Positions 23,036-34,221 are shown, numbered from the stretch's first letter. The stretch: DNA of 64,000 nucleotides from Phaseolibacter flectens ATCC 12775 (GCF_000518745.1 NZ_JAEE01000001.1:121084-185083); one strand, 5' to 3'. A program made the numbers and translations. Notes: a model not told the origin generated them from the letters alone.

Positions 23036-25330
23036 CTACAATAAGCTATCCGCTGGCTTACGCGTTTCAGTACTACTGCGGAATACCCAGTCTAACTGGT
23101 TGCCCTTTTTATTCAGCGTGACTGAAACAGCGCCACCTTTCACTAAACTGCCAAACAGCAATTCATTTGCCAGCGGTTTTTTCAGGTTTTCCTGAATGGT
23201 ACGTGCCATTGGCCTTGCCCCCATCGCTTTATCATACCCCTTATCCGCTAACCAATGACGGGCTTCATCACTGATTTCCAGTGAGACACCTTTTTTATCA
23301 AGCTGCACTTGTAATTCGACAATGAACTTATCAACGACTTGATGAATAATATCGTTGCTGAGATGTTCAAACCAGACAATATTGTCCAAGCGATTTCTGA
23401 ATTCAGGTGTAAACATGCGTTTAATTTCAGCAAGTCCATCATTGTGGTTTTGCTGATGAATTAATCCAATGCTATTACGTTCAATTTCCCTCACCCCGGC
23501 ATTGGTTGTCATAACCAACACGACATTCCGAAAATCCGCCTTGCGGCCATTGTTATCAGTCAATGTACCATTATCCATGACTTGCAACAGAATATTAAAC
23601 ACATCTGGATGGGCTTTTTCAATTTCATCAAGTAACACAACCGCGTGTGGGTGTTTGATGACTGCATCCGTCAACAAACCGGCCTGTTCATACCCCACAT
23701 AGCCCGGTGGTGCACCAATTAATCGACTGACAGTATGCCGTTCCATGTATTCAGACATATCAAAACGGAGCAACTCAATACCTAGCAACTTGGCTAATTG
23801 TACCGTAATTTCCGTTTTGCCAACCCCTGTCGGTCCAGCAAACAGAAAACTGCCTATTGGTTTATGCTCACCGCCAAGTCCAGCTCGGCTCATGGTAATG
23901 GATTCGGTCAACGCTTCAATGGCCTTATCTTGGCCAAACACCAGCATTTTAAGCCGCTCTGCTAATCCCTTCAGGCTATCTTTGTCCGATGCAGTAATAT
24001 TCTGTGGGGGAATGCGGGCAATTTTAGCCACAACAGCTTCAATGTCTTGCACATTGATCGTTTTACGACGACGATTCGTCGGAATCAACCTTGCACGAGC
24101 CCCCGCTTCATCAATGACATCGATCGCTTTATCCGGTAAATGACGATCATTGATGTATTTTATCGCCAACTCGACTGCACTACGAATGGCCTGAGCGGTG
24201 TAGCGAACTGAATGGTGCGCTTCGTATTTAGTCTTTAAACCATGAATGATTTGGATCGTTTCTTCCACTGACGGTTCAGTGACATCGATTTTCTGGAAAC
24301 GACGGGCTAACGCGCGATCTTTTTCAAAGATACTGCTAAATTCCTGATACGTTGTTGATCCCATGACGCGTATTCGGCCACTAGACAGCAGAGGTTTGAT
24401 CAAATTTGCAGCATCAACCTGTCCGCCAGATGCAGCCCCAGCACCAATAATGGTATGAATTTCATCAATGAATAGAATGCTGTTTTTATCTTGTTCTATC
24501 TGCTTTAACAAAGCTTTAAAGCGTTTTTCAAAATCCCCCCGGTATTTGGTTCCGGCCAATAAGGCACCAATATCCAGCGAGTAAATGGTACACCCGCGGA
24601 TCACCTCAGGGATCTCACCCCGTTCGATACGCCATGCCAAGCCTTCTGCTATCGCAGTTTTACCAACGCCGGATTCCCCCACCAAAATCGGATTGTTTTT
24701 CCGACGACGACATAGCACTTGGATGGCACGCTCTAATTCAGCTTCTCGGCCAATTAATGGATCAACTTCGCCTTTACCGGCCTGTTGATTTAGGTTCAGT
24801 GTAAATTGCTCAAGTTGTTCATCATGATTGCTGGCTGCGTCATCATTGTTGGGCGCCCCCTCTTGGGAAGAAAGGGGCGAGTCACCTTTCCTTTTTCGAT
24901 TTCCGTGAGAGAGGAAATTCACCACATCTAAACGCGTTATCTCATATTTCCGCAACAGATACGCGGCCTGAGATTCTTGCTCGCTAAAAATGGCCACCAG
25001 TACATTCGCACCACTGACTTCACTCTGTCCTGATGATTGAACATGAAAAACTGCGCGTTGTAACACCCGCTGAAAACTCAGCGTTGGCTGTATTTCCTGC
25101 TGATCACTCTTCTCTGGTATCGCCGGTGTCGTTTTATCAATAAACATTTCCAGATCATGATGTAAAGAAGCGACCTCACGAGTGCAAGCTTCAATCGCCT
25201 CTCTAGCAGAAGGGTTACTTAATAAAGCTAACAGCAGATGTTCCACAGTCATAAATTCATGGTGCTGCTCACGCGCTCTGGCGAAAGCCATATTTAAACT
25301 GATTTCCAGTTCCTGATTGAGCATAGACAC
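23036..25330 (-). CDS. clpA: ATP-dependent Clp protease ATP-binding subunit ClpA
   Basis: The hexameric AAA+ unfoldase of the ClpAP protease. The 764-residue protein (E. coli 758) has the N-terminal repeat domain that docks ClpS (residues 1-140) and a charged linker. Two AAA+ modules follow, with Walker A GESGVGKT near residue 215 and GPTGVGKT near 497. The IGLIHQ loop that contacts ClpP is present in the second module. It follows clpS by 39 bases, forming the conserved clpS-clpA operon that degrades N-end-rule substrates made by Aat. Confidence 0.97.
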   Translation of the reverse strand: MSMLNQELEISLNMAFARAREQHHEFMTVEHLLLALLSNPSAREAIEACTREVASLHHDLEMFIDKTTPAIPEKSDQQEIQPTLSFQRVLQRAVFHVQSSGQSEVSGANVLVAIFSEQESQAAYLLRKYEITRLDVVNFLSHGNRKRKGDSPLSSQEGAPNNDDAASNHDEQLEQFTLNLNQQAGKGEVDPLIGREAELERAIQVLCRRRKNNPILVGESGVGKTAIAEGLAWRIERGEIPEVIRGCTIYSLDIGALLAGTKYRGDFEKRFKALLKQIEQDKNSILFIDEIHTIIGAGAASGGQVDAANLIKPLLSSGRIRVMGSTTYQEFSSIFEKDRALARRFQKIDVTEPSVEETIQIIHGLKTKYEAHHSVRYTAQAIRSAVELAIKYINDRHLPDKAIDVIDEAGARARLIPTNRRRKTINVQDIEAVVAKIARIPPQNITASDKDSLKGLAERLKMLVFGQDKAIEALTESITMSRAGLGGEHKPIGSFLFAGPTGVGKTEITVQLAKLLGIELLRFDMSEYMERHTVSRLIGAPPGYVGYEQAGLLTDAVIKHPHAVVLLDEIEKAHPDVFNILLQVMDNGTLTDNNGRKADFRNVVLVMTTNAGVREIERNSIGLIHQQNHNDGLAEIKRMFTPEFRNRLDNIVWFEHLSNDIIHQVVDKFIVELQVQLDKKGVSLEISDEARHWLADKGYDKAMGARPMARTIQENLKKPLANELLFGSLVKGGAVSVTLNKKGNQLDWVFRSSTETRKPADSLL

Positions 25331-25369
25331 CCCCTAATTAGTTTTCACATTGCTCTGCCTGATATGGGG

Positions 25370-25696
25370 TCAGCAATCTGTTTTTTCCAGTGTGCACAGT
25401 AATGGGTATTCATTATCCTGAGCATATTGATTAACTTGCATCACTTTTGTTTCAGCAATTTCAGCCGTATACACACCACAAATTGCCTTTCCTTGATAAT
25501 GTATGGTTAGCATAATTTGTGTGGCTGTTTCTATATTATGTGCAAAATATTTTTGCAGCACCTCAGTGACAAACTCCATGGGTGTATAGTCGTCATTTAA
25601 TAAAACAACCTGGTACTTGCCAGGCGGCTGTAACTGATTATTAATTTTTTGCCCGATTAATTTATCAATATCAAGCAATTCGTTGGTTTTTGCCAT
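25370..25696 (-). CDS. clpS: ClpAP adaptor protein ClpS
   Basis: A 108-residue adaptor (E. coli 106) that binds N-degron peptides and delivers them to ClpA. The family core [27 protein letters not shown] is present (residues about 24-50), and [20 protein letters not shown] forms the second half of the binding surface. The unstructured N-terminal tail that enters ClpA is also present. It is divergent from cspD and upstream of clpA, as in E. coli. Confidence 0.97.
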   Translation of the reverse strand: MAKTNELLDIDKLIGQKINNQLQPPGKYQVVLLNDDYTPMEFVTEVLQKYFAHNIETATQIMLTIHYQGKAICGVYTAEIAETKVMQVNQYAQDNEYPLLCTLEKTDC

Positions 25697-25978
25697 AGTA
25701 GTTCACTAAACAGAGAAGTCATTTTTTAATTGAGTTAAGATCTGTTAAGTTTAACACGCTGAAGATAAACTTCATCCTGCCTGACGCTATTTTATCTGGC
25801 TTATCACGACTGAGTGCTGGAATGATTCATACCTGGAATTTATGTAACCCAAAGCACAATCCTGTTTAGCAGTTCTTGACGCTTTAACTATTCGAACAGC
25901 ATAGTTAGCAATAACAGCTTATTCATTATCTCTGGCTGCGCCTGTTTATTATTCTGCTAACTTAAGAGGCTTAGACTC

Positions 25979-26185
25979 ATGGAAAGAGGAGTTATAAAGT
26001 GGTTCAATAATGCCAAAGGGTTTGGTTTCCTTTGTCCCGAAAACGGAGGAGAAGATATATTTATTCACTATTCAATCATTCGAATGGATGGCTATAAGAC
26101 GCTGAAAGCCGGTCAGGTAGTGGAATACAGTTCTATTCCTGGTCCTAGGGGGAAATTAGCTAACCTCATTATACCTCTTAAATAA
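25979..26185 (+). CDS. cspD: Cold-shock-like protein CspD
   Basis: A single cold-shock domain with RNP1 (KGFGFLCPENGGEDIFIHYS) and RNP2-like segments, 68 residues. E. coli CspD has 74, with a short C-terminal tail that is missing here. CspD binds single-stranded nucleic acid and is known to inhibit replication in stationary or starved cells. Its place next to clpS, and the residues MDGYKTLKAGQVVEY, separate it from CspA-type proteins. Confidence 0.95.
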   Translation: MERGVIKWFNNAKGFGFLCPENGGEDIFIHYSIIRMDGYKTLKAGQVVEYSSIPGPRGKLANLIIPLK

Positions 26186-26190
26186 TGTTT

Positions 26191-26222
26191 ATCCCCGGCC
26201 ATTTTGTTTCGACTCCGGGGAT
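26191..26222 (+). terminator. Hairpin after cspD
   Basis: An 8-bp GC-rich stem (26191-26198 with 26215-26222) begins 5 bases after the cspD stop. It is followed by only short T stretches, so it is a tentative terminator. Confidence 0.5.
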
Positions 26223-26432
26223 CCTTCCTGTTTCATCCTTGGTAAAATTAATAAAAAATATTAACAATTTTAGGGGATGACTTACCTAACAATGCGCTTG
26301 GTCTCCATTCTTCCTCCTCTATAGCACTATTAAATCAGCGACTTATTTTATGAGGTGCCATACTTGAATTGGATAACCTAGCCCGCTGCTATCTGAGCTA
26401 ATACTAGGTAAATCATTCAATCTGGAGGGAGT

Positions 26433-28154
26433 ATGCAGGATAATGTTGCATCATATTTAGTTAACACCTTAACACAAGCTGGCGTCCGTTATATCTGGGG
26501 AGTCACCGGCGACTCACTCAATGCCATTAGCAATAGCCTTAACAAACAGGATCAGATCCGTTGGATTGCAACTCGCCATGAAGAAGTCGCCGCTTTTGCC
26601 GCGGGTGCGGAGGCTCATCTCAGCGGTGAACTTGCCGTCTGTGCTGGCTCCTGTGGCCCTGGCAATCTGCACCTAATTAATGGATTGTATGATTGTCACC
26701 GCAACCATCAACCCGTACTGGCAATAGCAGCCCATATTCCTTCCAGTGAAATTGGTAGCAATTATTTTCAGGAAACTCACCCGCAAAGTCTGTTCAGTGA
26801 GTGCAGTCATTACTGTGAATTGGTCAGTAATCCTGAACAATTTCCACAAATTTTGGCGATCGCCATGCAGACTGCCATCCATAAAAAAGGGGTTGCTGTG
26901 ATTGTCCTGCCCGGTGATGTTGCTTTACAGATGATCCCCAACAAACCGACTGCAAAATGGACTCCGATGGCTGCACCGGTTGTACTTCCTCCCCTAGCAC
27001 AACTGAATCAATTAGCTGAAATTCTTAATCAGTCCCGTCATATTACTCTCATGTGTGGCAGTGGCTGTGCGGGAGCACATCAGCAAGTCGTGATGCTAGC
27101 TGAGATGCTAAAATCCCCCATTGTCCATGCGCTGCGTGCAAAAGAACATCTGGAATATGATAATCCTTATGACGTTGGTATGACTGGACTGATCGGTTTC
27201 GCTTCGGGTTACCATGCGATGGAAAATTGCGATACCCTTGTGTTGTTGGGTACCCAGTTTCCTTATCGAGCCTTTTATCCTGAACAGGCCAAAATTATTC
27301 AGATTGATATTAATCCTTCCAGTATCGGGTCCCATTGTACGGTAGATATGGCATTGCTGGGGGATGTGAAACAGACGATCAAAGCCTTACTCCCCAAGTT
27401 AAAACAGAATCAGGATGAACGTCACCTAAAAAAAGCCTTGGATGATTATCAAAAAACCCGCAAACAGCTCGATGATCTTGCCACTGCCAATGATTCAATG
27501 GCGTTGCATCCACAGTATGTCGCGACGCAAATCAGCCAGTGGGCAAATGACGATGCGATCTTTACTTGTGATGTCGGTACCCCGACAGTGTGGGCCGCAC
27601 GCTATTTGAAAATGAATGGCCATCGCCGTTTACTCGGTTCATTTAATCATGGTTCAATGGCAAATGCCCTGCCTCAGGCGATCGGTGCGCAAATTCATGA
27701 CCGAGACCGTCAAGTCGTCGCCCTGTGTGGTGATGGCGGTTTCGCTATGTTAATGGGTGATCTGCTTTCTGTTGCCCAGCATCAACTGCCAATTAAAATC
27801 ATTATTTTTAATAATAGCGCATTAGGTTTCGTTGCCATGGAGATGAAATCGGGCGGCTATCTCACGGACGGGACCGAACTAAAAAATCCTGATTTTGCTG
27901 CCATTGCCCAAGCTTGTCATATAAAGGGGATTCGAGTCGAAAAAAGTACCGATTTACCCGACGCGTTACAGCAGGCTTTTTGCCATGATGGTCCAGTCCT
28001 GATTGATGTGATCACTGCCAGTGATGAACTGGCGATGCCGCCACAAATTAAACTTGCCCAAGCTAAAGGCTTTAGCCTCTACATGCTGCGTGCTGTGATG
28101 AATGGCCGAGGGGATGAATTGGTCGATTTAGCAAAAACCAATTGGTGGCGCTAG
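26433..28154 (+). CDS. poxB: Pyruvate dehydrogenase (quinone) / pyruvate oxidase
   Basis: A peripheral membrane flavoenzyme that decarboxylates pyruvate to acetate and CO2 and passes electrons to ubiquinone. The 573-residue chain (E. coli 572) has the N-terminal thiamine-diphosphate PYR domain (catalytic Glu in [17 protein letters not shown]) and a central FAD domain. The C-terminal PP domain carries the cofactor motif [14 protein letters not shown] ending in NN. The last about 20 residues form the lipid-binding helix region. The ATG at 26433 follows GGAGGG. In E. coli the gene is sigma-S dependent. With no pfl genes at the usual place, this enzyme may matter more for acetate formation (inference). 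Confidence 0.96.
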   Translation: MQDNVASYLVNTLTQAGVRYIWGVTGDSLNAISNSLNKQDQIRWIATRHEEVAAFAAGAEAHLSGELAVCAGSCGPGNLHLINGLYDCHRNHQPVLAIAAHIPSSEIGSNYFQETHPQSLFSECSHYCELVSNPEQFPQILAIAMQTAIHKKGVAVIVLPGDVALQMIPNKPTAKWTPMAAPVVLPPLAQLNQLAEILNQSRHITLMCGSGCAGAHQQVVMLAEMLKSPIVHALRAKEHLEYDNPYDVGMTGLIGFASGYHAMENCDTLVLLGTQFPYRAFYPEQAKIIQIDINPSSIGSHCTVDMALLGDVKQTIKALLPKLKQNQDERHLKKALDDYQKTRKQLDDLATANDSMALHPQYVATQISQWANDDAIFTCDVGTPTVWAARYLKMNGHRRLLGSFNHGSMANALPQAIGAQIHDRDRQVVALCGDGGFAMLMGDLLSVAQHQLPIKIIIFNNSALGFVAMEMKSGGYLTDGTELKNPDFAAIAQACHIKGIRVEKSTDLPDALQQAFCHDGPVLIDVITASDELAMPPQIKLAQAKGFSLYMLRAVMNGRGDELVDLAKTNWWR

Positions 28155-28162
28155 TGTTATTC

Positions 28163-28185
28163 CACGGCGGTTTACCGCCGCCGTG
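28163..28185 (+). terminator. GC-rich hairpin after poxB
   Basis: An 8-bp, almost all-GC stem (28163-28170 with 28178-28185, 7-base loop) begins 8 bases after the poxB stop. There is no T-tract. Confidence 0.5.
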
Positions 28186-28543
28186 CGGTATCAGGCACGG
28201 GTTTTACCCTGCCACACATCGGCATTCAGCATTCACCCGACCTGCCAGGCTATCGCCTGCATAATTTACCGATAACAATTAAGCCGACAAGCCGAATGTT
28301 ACTGTGAATTAACGGACTAACGCAGGGATCCACAACGATCATTACACCACAAAACCTTTTATAAGGCATTGATATGAATAATTTATCATACCTTTCAACC
28401 ACGGTGAATGATAGAATGTATTTATGTGTTTTTAGACTACAGAAGGGAAAAAACGCGAAATTGATTAGGGATAATTGCATAAATATGCCAAGAAGAGTAA
28501 TATTTATCTCTGTTTTTTCATTAATCAATTTTATGCTATCAGA
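28186..28543. other. Upstream region of the art operon with a possible ARG box
   Basis: About 360 bases without a gene. An imperfect match to the ArgR operator (TGAAT-N4-TATCA at 28375-28388) lies about 155 bases before artP, and a second TGAAT half-site occurs at 28405. In E. coli artPIQM is repressed by ArgR. The spacing of the two sites here is not the usual 21-base pair arrangement, so this assignment is tentative. Confidence 0.3.
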
Positions 28544-29272
28544 ATGAGTATTCAGCTAACTAATATTAATTGCTTTTACGGCGCTCACCAAGCACTGTTC
28601 AATATTGAACTGGAATGTCCTCAAGGTGAAACCTTAGTTTTACTGGGTCCAAGTGGCGCAGGTAAGAGCTCGCTATTACGCGTACTCAATCTGCTAGAGC
28701 GTCCCAGCGCCGGTCAATTGTCCGTGGCAGGCCAACATTTTGATTTTTCTCGGCAGCCCGCCGAACTCGCGATCCGCGAATTACGACGCAATGTTGGCAT
28801 GGTATTTCAACAATACAATCTGTGGCCCCATTTGACTGTCTTGCAAAATCTAACCGAGGCCCCCTGTCGGGTGGCTGGCCTTTCCAAAGCTGAAGCCAAG
28901 CATCGGGCGGTGAAACTGTTAGATCGATTACGACTGACTGCTCATACCGATCGCTATCCGTTGCACCTGTCTGGTGGACAACAACAACGGGTGGCTATTG
29001 CCCGCGCACTGATGATGGAGCCGCAAGTCCTCCTGTTTGATGAACCGACGGCTGCCCTAGATCCTGAAATTACTGCGCAGGTGGTCAGTATTATCAATGA
29101 GCTTTCACAAACACGCATTACTCAAGTTATCGTGACCCACGAAGTCGACGTTGCGAAACGAACGGCCAGCCGCGTGGTGTATATGGAAAACGGCCATATT
29201 ATTGAACAAGGTGACGCCAGACTGTTTACACAACCGCAAACCCCACAGTTTGCTCATTATCTTTCACATTAA
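28544..29272 (+). CDS. artP: Arginine ABC transporter ATP-binding protein ArtP
   Basis: The cytoplasmic ATPase of the periplasmic arginine importer. The 242 residues (E. coli 242) carry Walker [10 protein letters not shown], the Q-loop [14 protein letters not shown], the signature [15 protein letters not shown], and Walker [15 protein letters not shown]. The ATG at 28544 restores the family N-terminus [20 protein letters not shown]; the frame extends further upstream without conservation. It is the first gene of artP-artI-artQ-artM. Confidence 0.97.
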   Translation: MSIQLTNINCFYGAHQALFNIELECPQGETLVLLGPSGAGKSSLLRVLNLLERPSAGQLSVAGQHFDFSRQPAELAIRELRRNVGMVFQQYNLWPHLTVLQNLTEAPCRVAGLSKAEAKHRAVKLLDRLRLTAHTDRYPLHLSGGQQQRVAIARALMMEPQVLLFDEPTAALDPEITAQVVSIINELSQTRITQVIVTHEVDVAKRTASRVVYMENGHIIEQGDARLFTQPQTPQFAHYLSH

Positions 29273-29286
29273 AACAGGGACTCATT

Positions 29287-30018
29287 ATGAAAAAAGTGCT
29301 TATTGCCAGCTTGTTCGCTTCTCTTTCTCTGAGTGCCATGGCCAAAGAGACCCTGAATTTCGGGACTGAGGCCTCGTATGCGCCTTTCGAATTCATTGGC
29401 AGCGATAATAAAATCCAAGGCTTCGATATTGATCTGGCACAGGCGATCTGCCAACAAATTGACGCGGACTGCCAATTTAAAAATCAATCGTTTGATAGTC
29501 TGATCGCCAGCTTGAAATTCCGCCGCATTGACGCGGCCATGGCATCAATGGATGTGACACCAGAAAGACAAAAGCAAGTGCTTTTCACGAATACGTATTA
29601 TTTGAATAGCGCATTGTTTGTTGCTGAAAAAAATAAATTTAAAGATATTGCCAGTTTGCAAGGTAAACGCATCGGTGTTCAGAACGGGACAACTCACCAA
29701 AAATACTTAAATGACTTGCATCATGAGCTGACCACTGTGCCTTATGATAGCTACCAAAATGCAATCATCGATCTGAAAAATGGTCGAATTGATGCGGTAT
29801 TCGGTGATACAGCCGTCGGCACAGAAGCGCTGAAACATCAACAAACGCTGGCCCCTGTCGGTGATAAAATTCAAGATAAAAATTACTTCAGTACTGGTAT
29901 TGCTATTGCCGTTCGTCCCGGTAATACCGCACTACAACAAAAACTGGATGCAGGTCTGAAAACCATTAAAGACAATGGCACCTATCAAAAAATTTATCAA
30001 AAATGGTTTCAAAAATAA
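29287..30018 (+). CDS. artI: Arginine ABC transporter periplasmic binding protein
   Basis: A family-3 periplasmic binding protein of 243 residues, with a signal peptide cleaved after SAMA (residue 19). Mature motifs are FGTEASYAPFEF, GFDIDLAQAICQQ and the hinge region DAAMASMDVTPERQKQVLFT, typical of basic amino-acid binders (ArtI/ArtJ/HisJ group). It lies 14 bases after artP and 6 before artQ, so it is the operon's own binding protein. Distinguishing ArtI from ArtJ specificity rests on position rather than sequence. Confidence 0.94.
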   Translation: MKKVLIASLFASLSLSAMAKETLNFGTEASYAPFEFIGSDNKIQGFDIDLAQAICQQIDADCQFKNQSFDSLIASLKFRRIDAAMASMDVTPERQKQVLFTNTYYLNSALFVAEKNKFKDIASLQGKRIGVQNGTTHQKYLNDLHHELTTVPYDSYQNAIIDLKNGRIDAVFGDTAVGTEALKHQQTLAPVGDKIQDKNYFSTGIAIAVRPGNTALQQKLDAGLKTIKDNGTYQKIYQKWFQK

Positions 30019-30024
30019 CTCACA

Positions 30025-30729
30025 ATGAATGAACTGTTCTTTTTAACTCAGGCCGCCGGCATGACCGTCGGCCTTGCCATTTCAGCGTTACTGCTCGGTT
30101 TTATCCTTGCAATGCTGTTCGTTGGCTTAGAATCGGCACGATCAAAATTACTCGCTTGGCCAAGTGCCTTATTGGTGATGCTGTTACGTGGTTTGCCTGA
30201 AATACTGGTCGTGCTCGGGGTTTACTATGGTTCTTCACAACTGATTTTGACACTGACGGAGGGATTTTCCCTCTTTAACCTGCATATTCAATTGCCTTTA
30301 GATAATATTAATATCAGCCCGTTTTTATGTGGTGTTGTGGCATTGGCTCTGCTTTATTCTGCCTACGCATCACAAACTTTGCGGGGCGCGTTACGTGCAA
30401 TTCCATATGGTCAACGGGAGGCAGGTTTGGCGTTGGGTATGGATCCACGATCACTATTTTTTCGATTGATCCTGCCTCAAATGTGGCGACATGCTTTACC
30501 CGGTTTGGGTAATCAGTGGCTGGTCTTATTAAAAGATACTGCCCTCGTCTCATTAATTAGCGTGAATGATCTCATGCTGCAAACCAAAAGTATTGCCAGC
30601 CGAACCCAGCAACCCTTTACTTGGTATCTCACTGCGGCAGCGATTTATCTGCTGATTACGATGGTCAGTCAGGCTATTTTGCGACTGCTAGCGCAGAAAG
30701 CATCGCGCTTTGAACAGGAGCAACATTGA
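30025..30729 (+). CDS. artQ: Arginine ABC transporter permease ArtQ
   Basis: One of the two inner-membrane permease subunits, 234 residues with about five helices. It carries the EAA loop [24 protein letters not shown], which contacts ArtP. The [17 protein letters not shown] stretch is typical of HisMQ-family amino-acid permeases. It starts 6 bases after artI and its stop is directly followed by the artM ATG (1-base gap), indicating coupled translation. Confidence 0.96.
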   Translation: MNELFFLTQAAGMTVGLAISALLLGFILAMLFVGLESARSKLLAWPSALLVMLLRGLPEILVVLGVYYGSSQLILTLTEGFSLFNLHIQLPLDNINISPFLCGVVALALLYSAYASQTLRGALRAIPYGQREAGLALGMDPRSLFFRLILPQMWRHALPGLGNQWLVLLKDTALVSLISVNDLMLQTKSIASRTQQPFTWYLTAAAIYLLITMVSQAILRLLAQKASRFEQEQH

Positions 30730-30730
30730 T

Positions 30731-31399
30731 ATGCTGGCGTATCTTATTCAGTTATTACCCGGATTAAAGGTAAGTCTAATGCTAACGGGGTATTCATTAC
30801 TTCTTGCCTTCGTTTTGGCCTTGATTTGTACCATTATTTTATCGATAGGTCGCCCAATCAGTACGGCGCTGGTTAAAATCTATATCACACTGTTTACTGG
30901 CACGCCCTTGTTGGTACAGATTTTCTTGTTTTATTACGGTCCAGGACAATTTACAGCTTTAAAGCAGCTGCCTATTCTTTGGTCGTTATTCTCACAACCG
31001 GCCTTTTGTGCCGTGCTCGCTTTATCTTTAAATAGCGCAGCCTATACCACACAATTGTTTTATGGTGCCGTCAAAGCGATCCCTGTGGGTCAATGGCAAG
31101 CCTGTGCGGCACTGGGTATGAGCAAGCGCCAATCTTTAAAAGTGATCGTGCCTTATGCTATCAAACGGGCGCTGTCTTCTTACTCAAATGAAATTATTTT
31201 GGTTTTTAAAAGCACCTCACTGGCATACACCGTTACATTGATGGAGGTGATGGGTAAAAGTGAGCAACTTTACGGCAGTACCTATGATGTCAGCGTATTT
31301 GTTGCTGCTGGGATCATTTACTTAGTGGTTAACGGTTTACTGACCCTCCTGTTACGTTCAATCGAGCAGATCAACTTACGTTTCGAACAGCGGAGCTAA
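30731..31399 (+). CDS. artM: Arginine ABC transporter permease ArtM
   Basis: The second permease subunit, 222 residues as in E. coli ArtM. It shows the FTGTPLLVQIFLFYYGPGQF motif and the EAA loop WQACAALGMSKRQSLKVIVPYAIKRAL. The ATG at 30731, one base after the artQ stop, gives the family length; the frame could start slightly earlier inside artQ but is not conserved there. It is the last gene of the operon and convergent with rlmC. Confidence 0.96.
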   Translation: MLAYLIQLLPGLKVSLMLTGYSLLLAFVLALICTIILSIGRPISTALVKIYITLFTGTPLLVQIFLFYYGPGQFTALKQLPILWSLFSQPAFCAVLALSLNSAAYTTQLFYGAVKAIPVGQWQACAALGMSKRQSLKVIVPYAIKRALSSYSNEIILVFKSTSLAYTVTLMEVMGKSEQLYGSTYDVSVFVAAGIIYLVVNGLLTLLLRSIEQINLRFEQRS

Positions 31400-31443
31400 A
31401 GAGACAGGCCATGACACCGTTGAACGGTGTCTTAAGGTTTGAG

Positions 31444-32568
31444 TTATCGACGCTGTAATAGGCAAAGCACTTCGCTATGTGACGTATGTGGGAAAAGATC
31501 AAATAACTGCACTTGCTGAATATCATACTCACTTAAGCGCAGTAAATCGTCAACCATCGTCTTAGGATCACAACTGGAATAGAGTAAATAGGCGGGCGCT
31601 AACCTTGTCAGGAACTCACAGAGTTCGCGGCCTAACCCTCGTCGAGGTGGATTGACAATAACCAAATCGGGTCGGGTATTGCTGCTGACTGCAAAGCGAG
31701 TTGAGTCAAGGGCTGCAAACTCAACGTGTTGCAGTCCCATTAGCTGTGCTGAGGCTTTCGCACACTCTATCGCTCCTTCACTGATTTCAATCCCAGTTAA
31801 GGTTTGCTTAGCTTGGGTGCAATGTAGTCCAAATCCCCCCACCCCACAGAACAGATCCCAGATATGCGACACGTTAAGAGCATGAGTCCATCTCTGTGCG
31901 GTAAGATAAAGTTGAGCAGCCATATCAGTATTGGTCTGGAAAAAACTTTGTGGCCGGATCCACAATGGAACACCATTCAGTGCCTCAGCTAACACGCGTT
32001 GTCTCGTCAGCATGATCTCCTGCTCCCCTTCCATAATCGCCATGGGTATTGGCTGAATATTGGCTGAGATCACTTTAAGTTGAGGTATTTTTTGTTGTAA
32101 CCAAGCGAGTTGTCCCTGCAGCTGTGGGATTTTCTTTTCTGAACGCAAGACAAAACGTAGCATCAATTCACCGAGGCTATTTTCAGTCAGCAAAATGTAT
32201 TTTAACTCGCCGCGTCGACGAACAATGTGATAAGGGGAAAGTCCGGCTCTCGCAATAAAGACTTTAAGACAAGAAAATAGGCCGGAAAATGCCGCAGGAT
32301 ATAAAGGGCAATCACACAGATCGGTTGCGTCTCCCTGCCGGTTGACAATGCCCAACACCGGCCGCTCCACACTGCCGCTGACAACCATTTTCGCTTTATT
32401 ACGAAAAGCCCATTGTTTAGAGGCCACTGGCTGATGAAATACGGCGATTTGATGTTCCTGTAATAGCTGCTGTAACTGCCGCTGTTTATCTTGCAATTGT
32501 TGCGGGTAAGGTTTATTAATCCATTGACAAGAATGACACTTACCCTGCCGATTAAGCTCGCAATACAT
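31444..32568 (-). CDS. rlmC: 23S rRNA (uracil-747-C5)-methyltransferase
   Basis: A radical-free, SAM-dependent RNA m5U methyltransferase of the TrmA/RlmCD family, 374 residues (E. coli 375). The N-terminal Fe-S cysteines are in [13 protein letters not shown] and LCDCPLYP. The SAM-binding block is [14 protein letters not shown], followed by the catalytic VNPPRRGLG and YSSCDP motifs. It modifies U747 of 23S rRNA. In E. coli rlmC (ybjF) also lies next to the art genes. Confidence 0.95.
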   Translation of the reverse strand: MYCELNRQGKCHSCQWINKPYPQQLQDKQRQLQQLLQEHQIAVFHQPVASKQWAFRNKAKMVVSGSVERPVLGIVNRQGDATDLCDCPLYPAAFSGLFSCLKVFIARAGLSPYHIVRRRGELKYILLTENSLGELMLRFVLRSEKKIPQLQGQLAWLQQKIPQLKVISANIQPIPMAIMEGEQEIMLTRQRVLAEALNGVPLWIRPQSFFQTNTDMAAQLYLTAQRWTHALNVSHIWDLFCGVGGFGLHCTQAKQTLTGIEISEGAIECAKASAQLMGLQHVEFAALDSTRFAVSSNTRPDLVIVNPPRRGLGRELCEFLTRLAPAYLLYSSCDPKTMVDDLLRLSEYDIQQVQLFDLFPHTSHSEVLCLLQRR

Positions 32569-32649
32569 AAATCAATCCATTCGCTCTAAAAAGCAGGCAG
32601 TATACCATTAGCGCCTGACAAATCCCGCCTGCACGCGCAGAGGTTTTGG

Positions 32650-32689
32650 CCAATGAAGTAAGATCTTAGCCAATGAAGTAAGATCTTAG
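32650..32689. repeat. Exact tandem duplication of a 20-base unit
   Basis: The 20-base unit at 32650-32669 is repeated without change at 32670-32689. The right-hand copy covers the nfsA stop codon; the left copy is just downstream of it. It looks like a recent slippage or duplication event and does not change the protein. Confidence 0.9.
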
Positions 32690-33408
32690 CGAGTGATGAA
32701 TCCTTGCTGATGTAAAAATGCCAGCATATGTGGCCGACTTTCTTTACCCACCAATCGGGTTACCATCTCACTCCAAGTTTCTTGACGATTTGCACTATCA
32801 CGATGTTGATAGTATTCACTTAATTGTTGATCATAAGCCGCGAGTAACTGCCGATCCATGGGTTGATAGCGATTTTCGTGGACCACCACATCGGCAGGTA
32901 AGCGGGGTTTTAAATCAGGATGACTGGCAGGTCGTCCCAAACACAGTCCAAACAGAGGGATCACGTATTTAGGTAATTGCAATAACTCGGTCACAGGTTG
33001 TGGATTATTACGTATTCCACCAATAAAAACACCCCCTAATCCCATCGACTCCGCGGCGATAAGGCAATTTTGCGCCATTAAAGCCGTATCAATACAGCCT
33101 AACAATAATTGTTCTGCCATCCCCAGCTCTGCGGAGTCGATTATTTGCTGATGGCGGTTGAAATCTGCACAAAACACCCAGAACTCAGCCGCCTGTTCGA
33201 TCCAAGGTTGTCCACCAGCCATGCTCACCAATTGGTGACGTTGATTGGGATCAGTAATACGAATAATTGAACTGCATTGCAACAAACTCGAGGTGGATGC
33301 CTGCCGACCGGAATCAATAATGGCTTGGCGCTCACGATCTGTTATGGGGGTGTCAGTAAAAGCACGAACAGAACGATGATTACACAATAATTCAATAACA
33401 GGTGTCAT
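32686..33408 (-). CDS. nfsA: Oxygen-insensitive NADPH nitroreductase NfsA
   Basis: An FMN-dependent flavoprotein that reduces nitroaromatics, quinones and chromate by two electrons with NADPH. The 240 residues (E. coli 240) keep the family stretches HRSVRAFTDTPI, SSLLQCSSIIRITD, AEFWVFCADFNRH and AAESMGLGGVFIGGIRNN. The ATG at 33408 has an AGGG site. It starts 13 bases after the ybjC stop, the conserved ybjC-nfsA pair; rimK and ybjN, which follow in E. coli, are not present here. Confidence 0.95.
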   Translation of the reverse strand: MTPVIELLCNHRSVRAFTDTPITDRERQAIIDSGRQASTSSLLQCSSIIRITDPNQRHQLVSMAGGQPWIEQAAEFWVFCADFNRHQQIIDSAELGMAEQLLLGCIDTALMAQNCLIAAESMGLGGVFIGGIRNNPQPVTELLQLPKYVIPLFGLCLGRPASHPDLKPRLPADVVVHENRYQPMDRQLLAAYDQQLSEYYQHRDSANRQETWSEMVTRLVGKESRPHMLAFLHQQGFITR

Positions 33409-33421
33409 AATGTTTCCCTTC

Positions 33422-33658
33422 TCAACGAGGCTTATTTTCACGCAAATTCAATAAATCAGGTGCCAGTTTGCGGGCGATCTTACAAAATAGAATGATCAGC
33501 GCTGGCAGCATAAAAATGACGCCAAGGATAAGTAGCAAGATAGCTTGTCCCTTCTCAACCTCCGCGTGATGCAGCATCACCATCGTAGCCAAGATGACCA
33601 GGGCGCCTATCGCTTCGATCACTAACCAAAATCGAGGTATCTGGAAATGTGCGTTCAT
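33422..33658 (-). CDS. ybjC: DUF1418 family membrane protein YbjC
   Basis: A 78-residue protein with two predicted membrane helices (about residues 12-30 and 40-60) and a basic C-terminus. The LILGVIFMLPALIILFCKIARKLAPDLLN segment matches E. coli YbjC (95 residues, longer C-terminal tail). Its function is unknown. The ATG at 33658 follows a GAGG site; the frame extends to a TTG at 33673 that overlaps that site and is unlikely to be used. It lies directly upstream of nfsA. Confidence 0.85.
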   Translation of the reverse strand: MNAHFQIPRFWLVIEAIGALVILATMVMLHHAEVEKGQAILLLILGVIFMLPALIILFCKIARKLAPDLLNLRENKPR

Positions 33659-33811
33659 ATTACATTGCCTCAAGGTAATGACTCAATCCAGACTCTCAAG
33701 ATTGAGTGTGCCTTTTCAGTGTAGCAACGAAAAGCTCAGATTAAAGCTTTTCATTACGGAAAAGCACAGGCATGATATTCAAGGTAAGCTTTAAAAATGC
33801 AGGAGATAAAT

Positions 33812-34075
33812 ATGTTACTGGTTATTTTTGGCCGCCCAGGCTGCCCTTATTGTGTTAGAGCAAAAGACCTCGCAGAAACATTAACCCAACAACGTGATGA
33901 TTTTAGCTATCGCTATGTGGATATTCATGCTGAAGGTATCACCAAAGCGGATTTAGAAAAATCCGTCGGTAAGCCAGTCACTACCGTACCGCAAATTTTT
34001 CTTGATGAACAACATATCGGTGGTTTTACTGAATTCGATGCTTATGCAAAGCAAAATTTGGGCTTATATCAATAA
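33812..34075 (+). CDS. grxA: Glutaredoxin 1
   Basis: A small glutathione-dependent thiol oxidoreductase, 87 residues. The redox-active CPYC lies at positions 11-14 in the family sequence [19 protein letters not shown], and [14 protein letters not shown] is the cis-proline glutathione-binding loop. It reduces ribonucleotide reductase and protein disulfides. The ATG at 33812 follows AGGAG with ideal spacing; the frame extends 5 codons upstream without conservation. It is divergent from ybjC, as in E. coli. Confidence 0.96.
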   Translation: MLLVIFGRPGCPYCVRAKDLAETLTQQRDDFSYRYVDIHAEGITKADLEKSVGKPVTTVPQIFLDEQHIGGFTEFDAYAKQNLGLYQ

Positions 34076-34080
34076 AACAA

Positions 34081-34109
34081 AGGCATCGCCTCAGGTGGTG
34101 CCTATTTTT
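34081..34109 (+). terminator. Intrinsic terminator of grxA
   Basis: A 10-pair stem with two G-T pairs (34081-34090 with 34094-34103) and a 3-base loop is followed by a T-run (34105-34109), 6 bases after the grxA stop. Confidence 0.75.
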
Positions 34110-34221
34110 ACTCATTATCCCCACCACGACTTTTCCTCTCCTCAACGACAACAAATCGGTATTTCCCAAAAATTACCATAGCTGTAAATGGTATTTACTA
34201 TTAGAATGCCAAGATATTTCG

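Noticed and set aside
32650-32689. Possible CRISPR-like repeat
   Set aside because: There are only two directly abutting copies with no spacers, so it is a simple tandem duplication.
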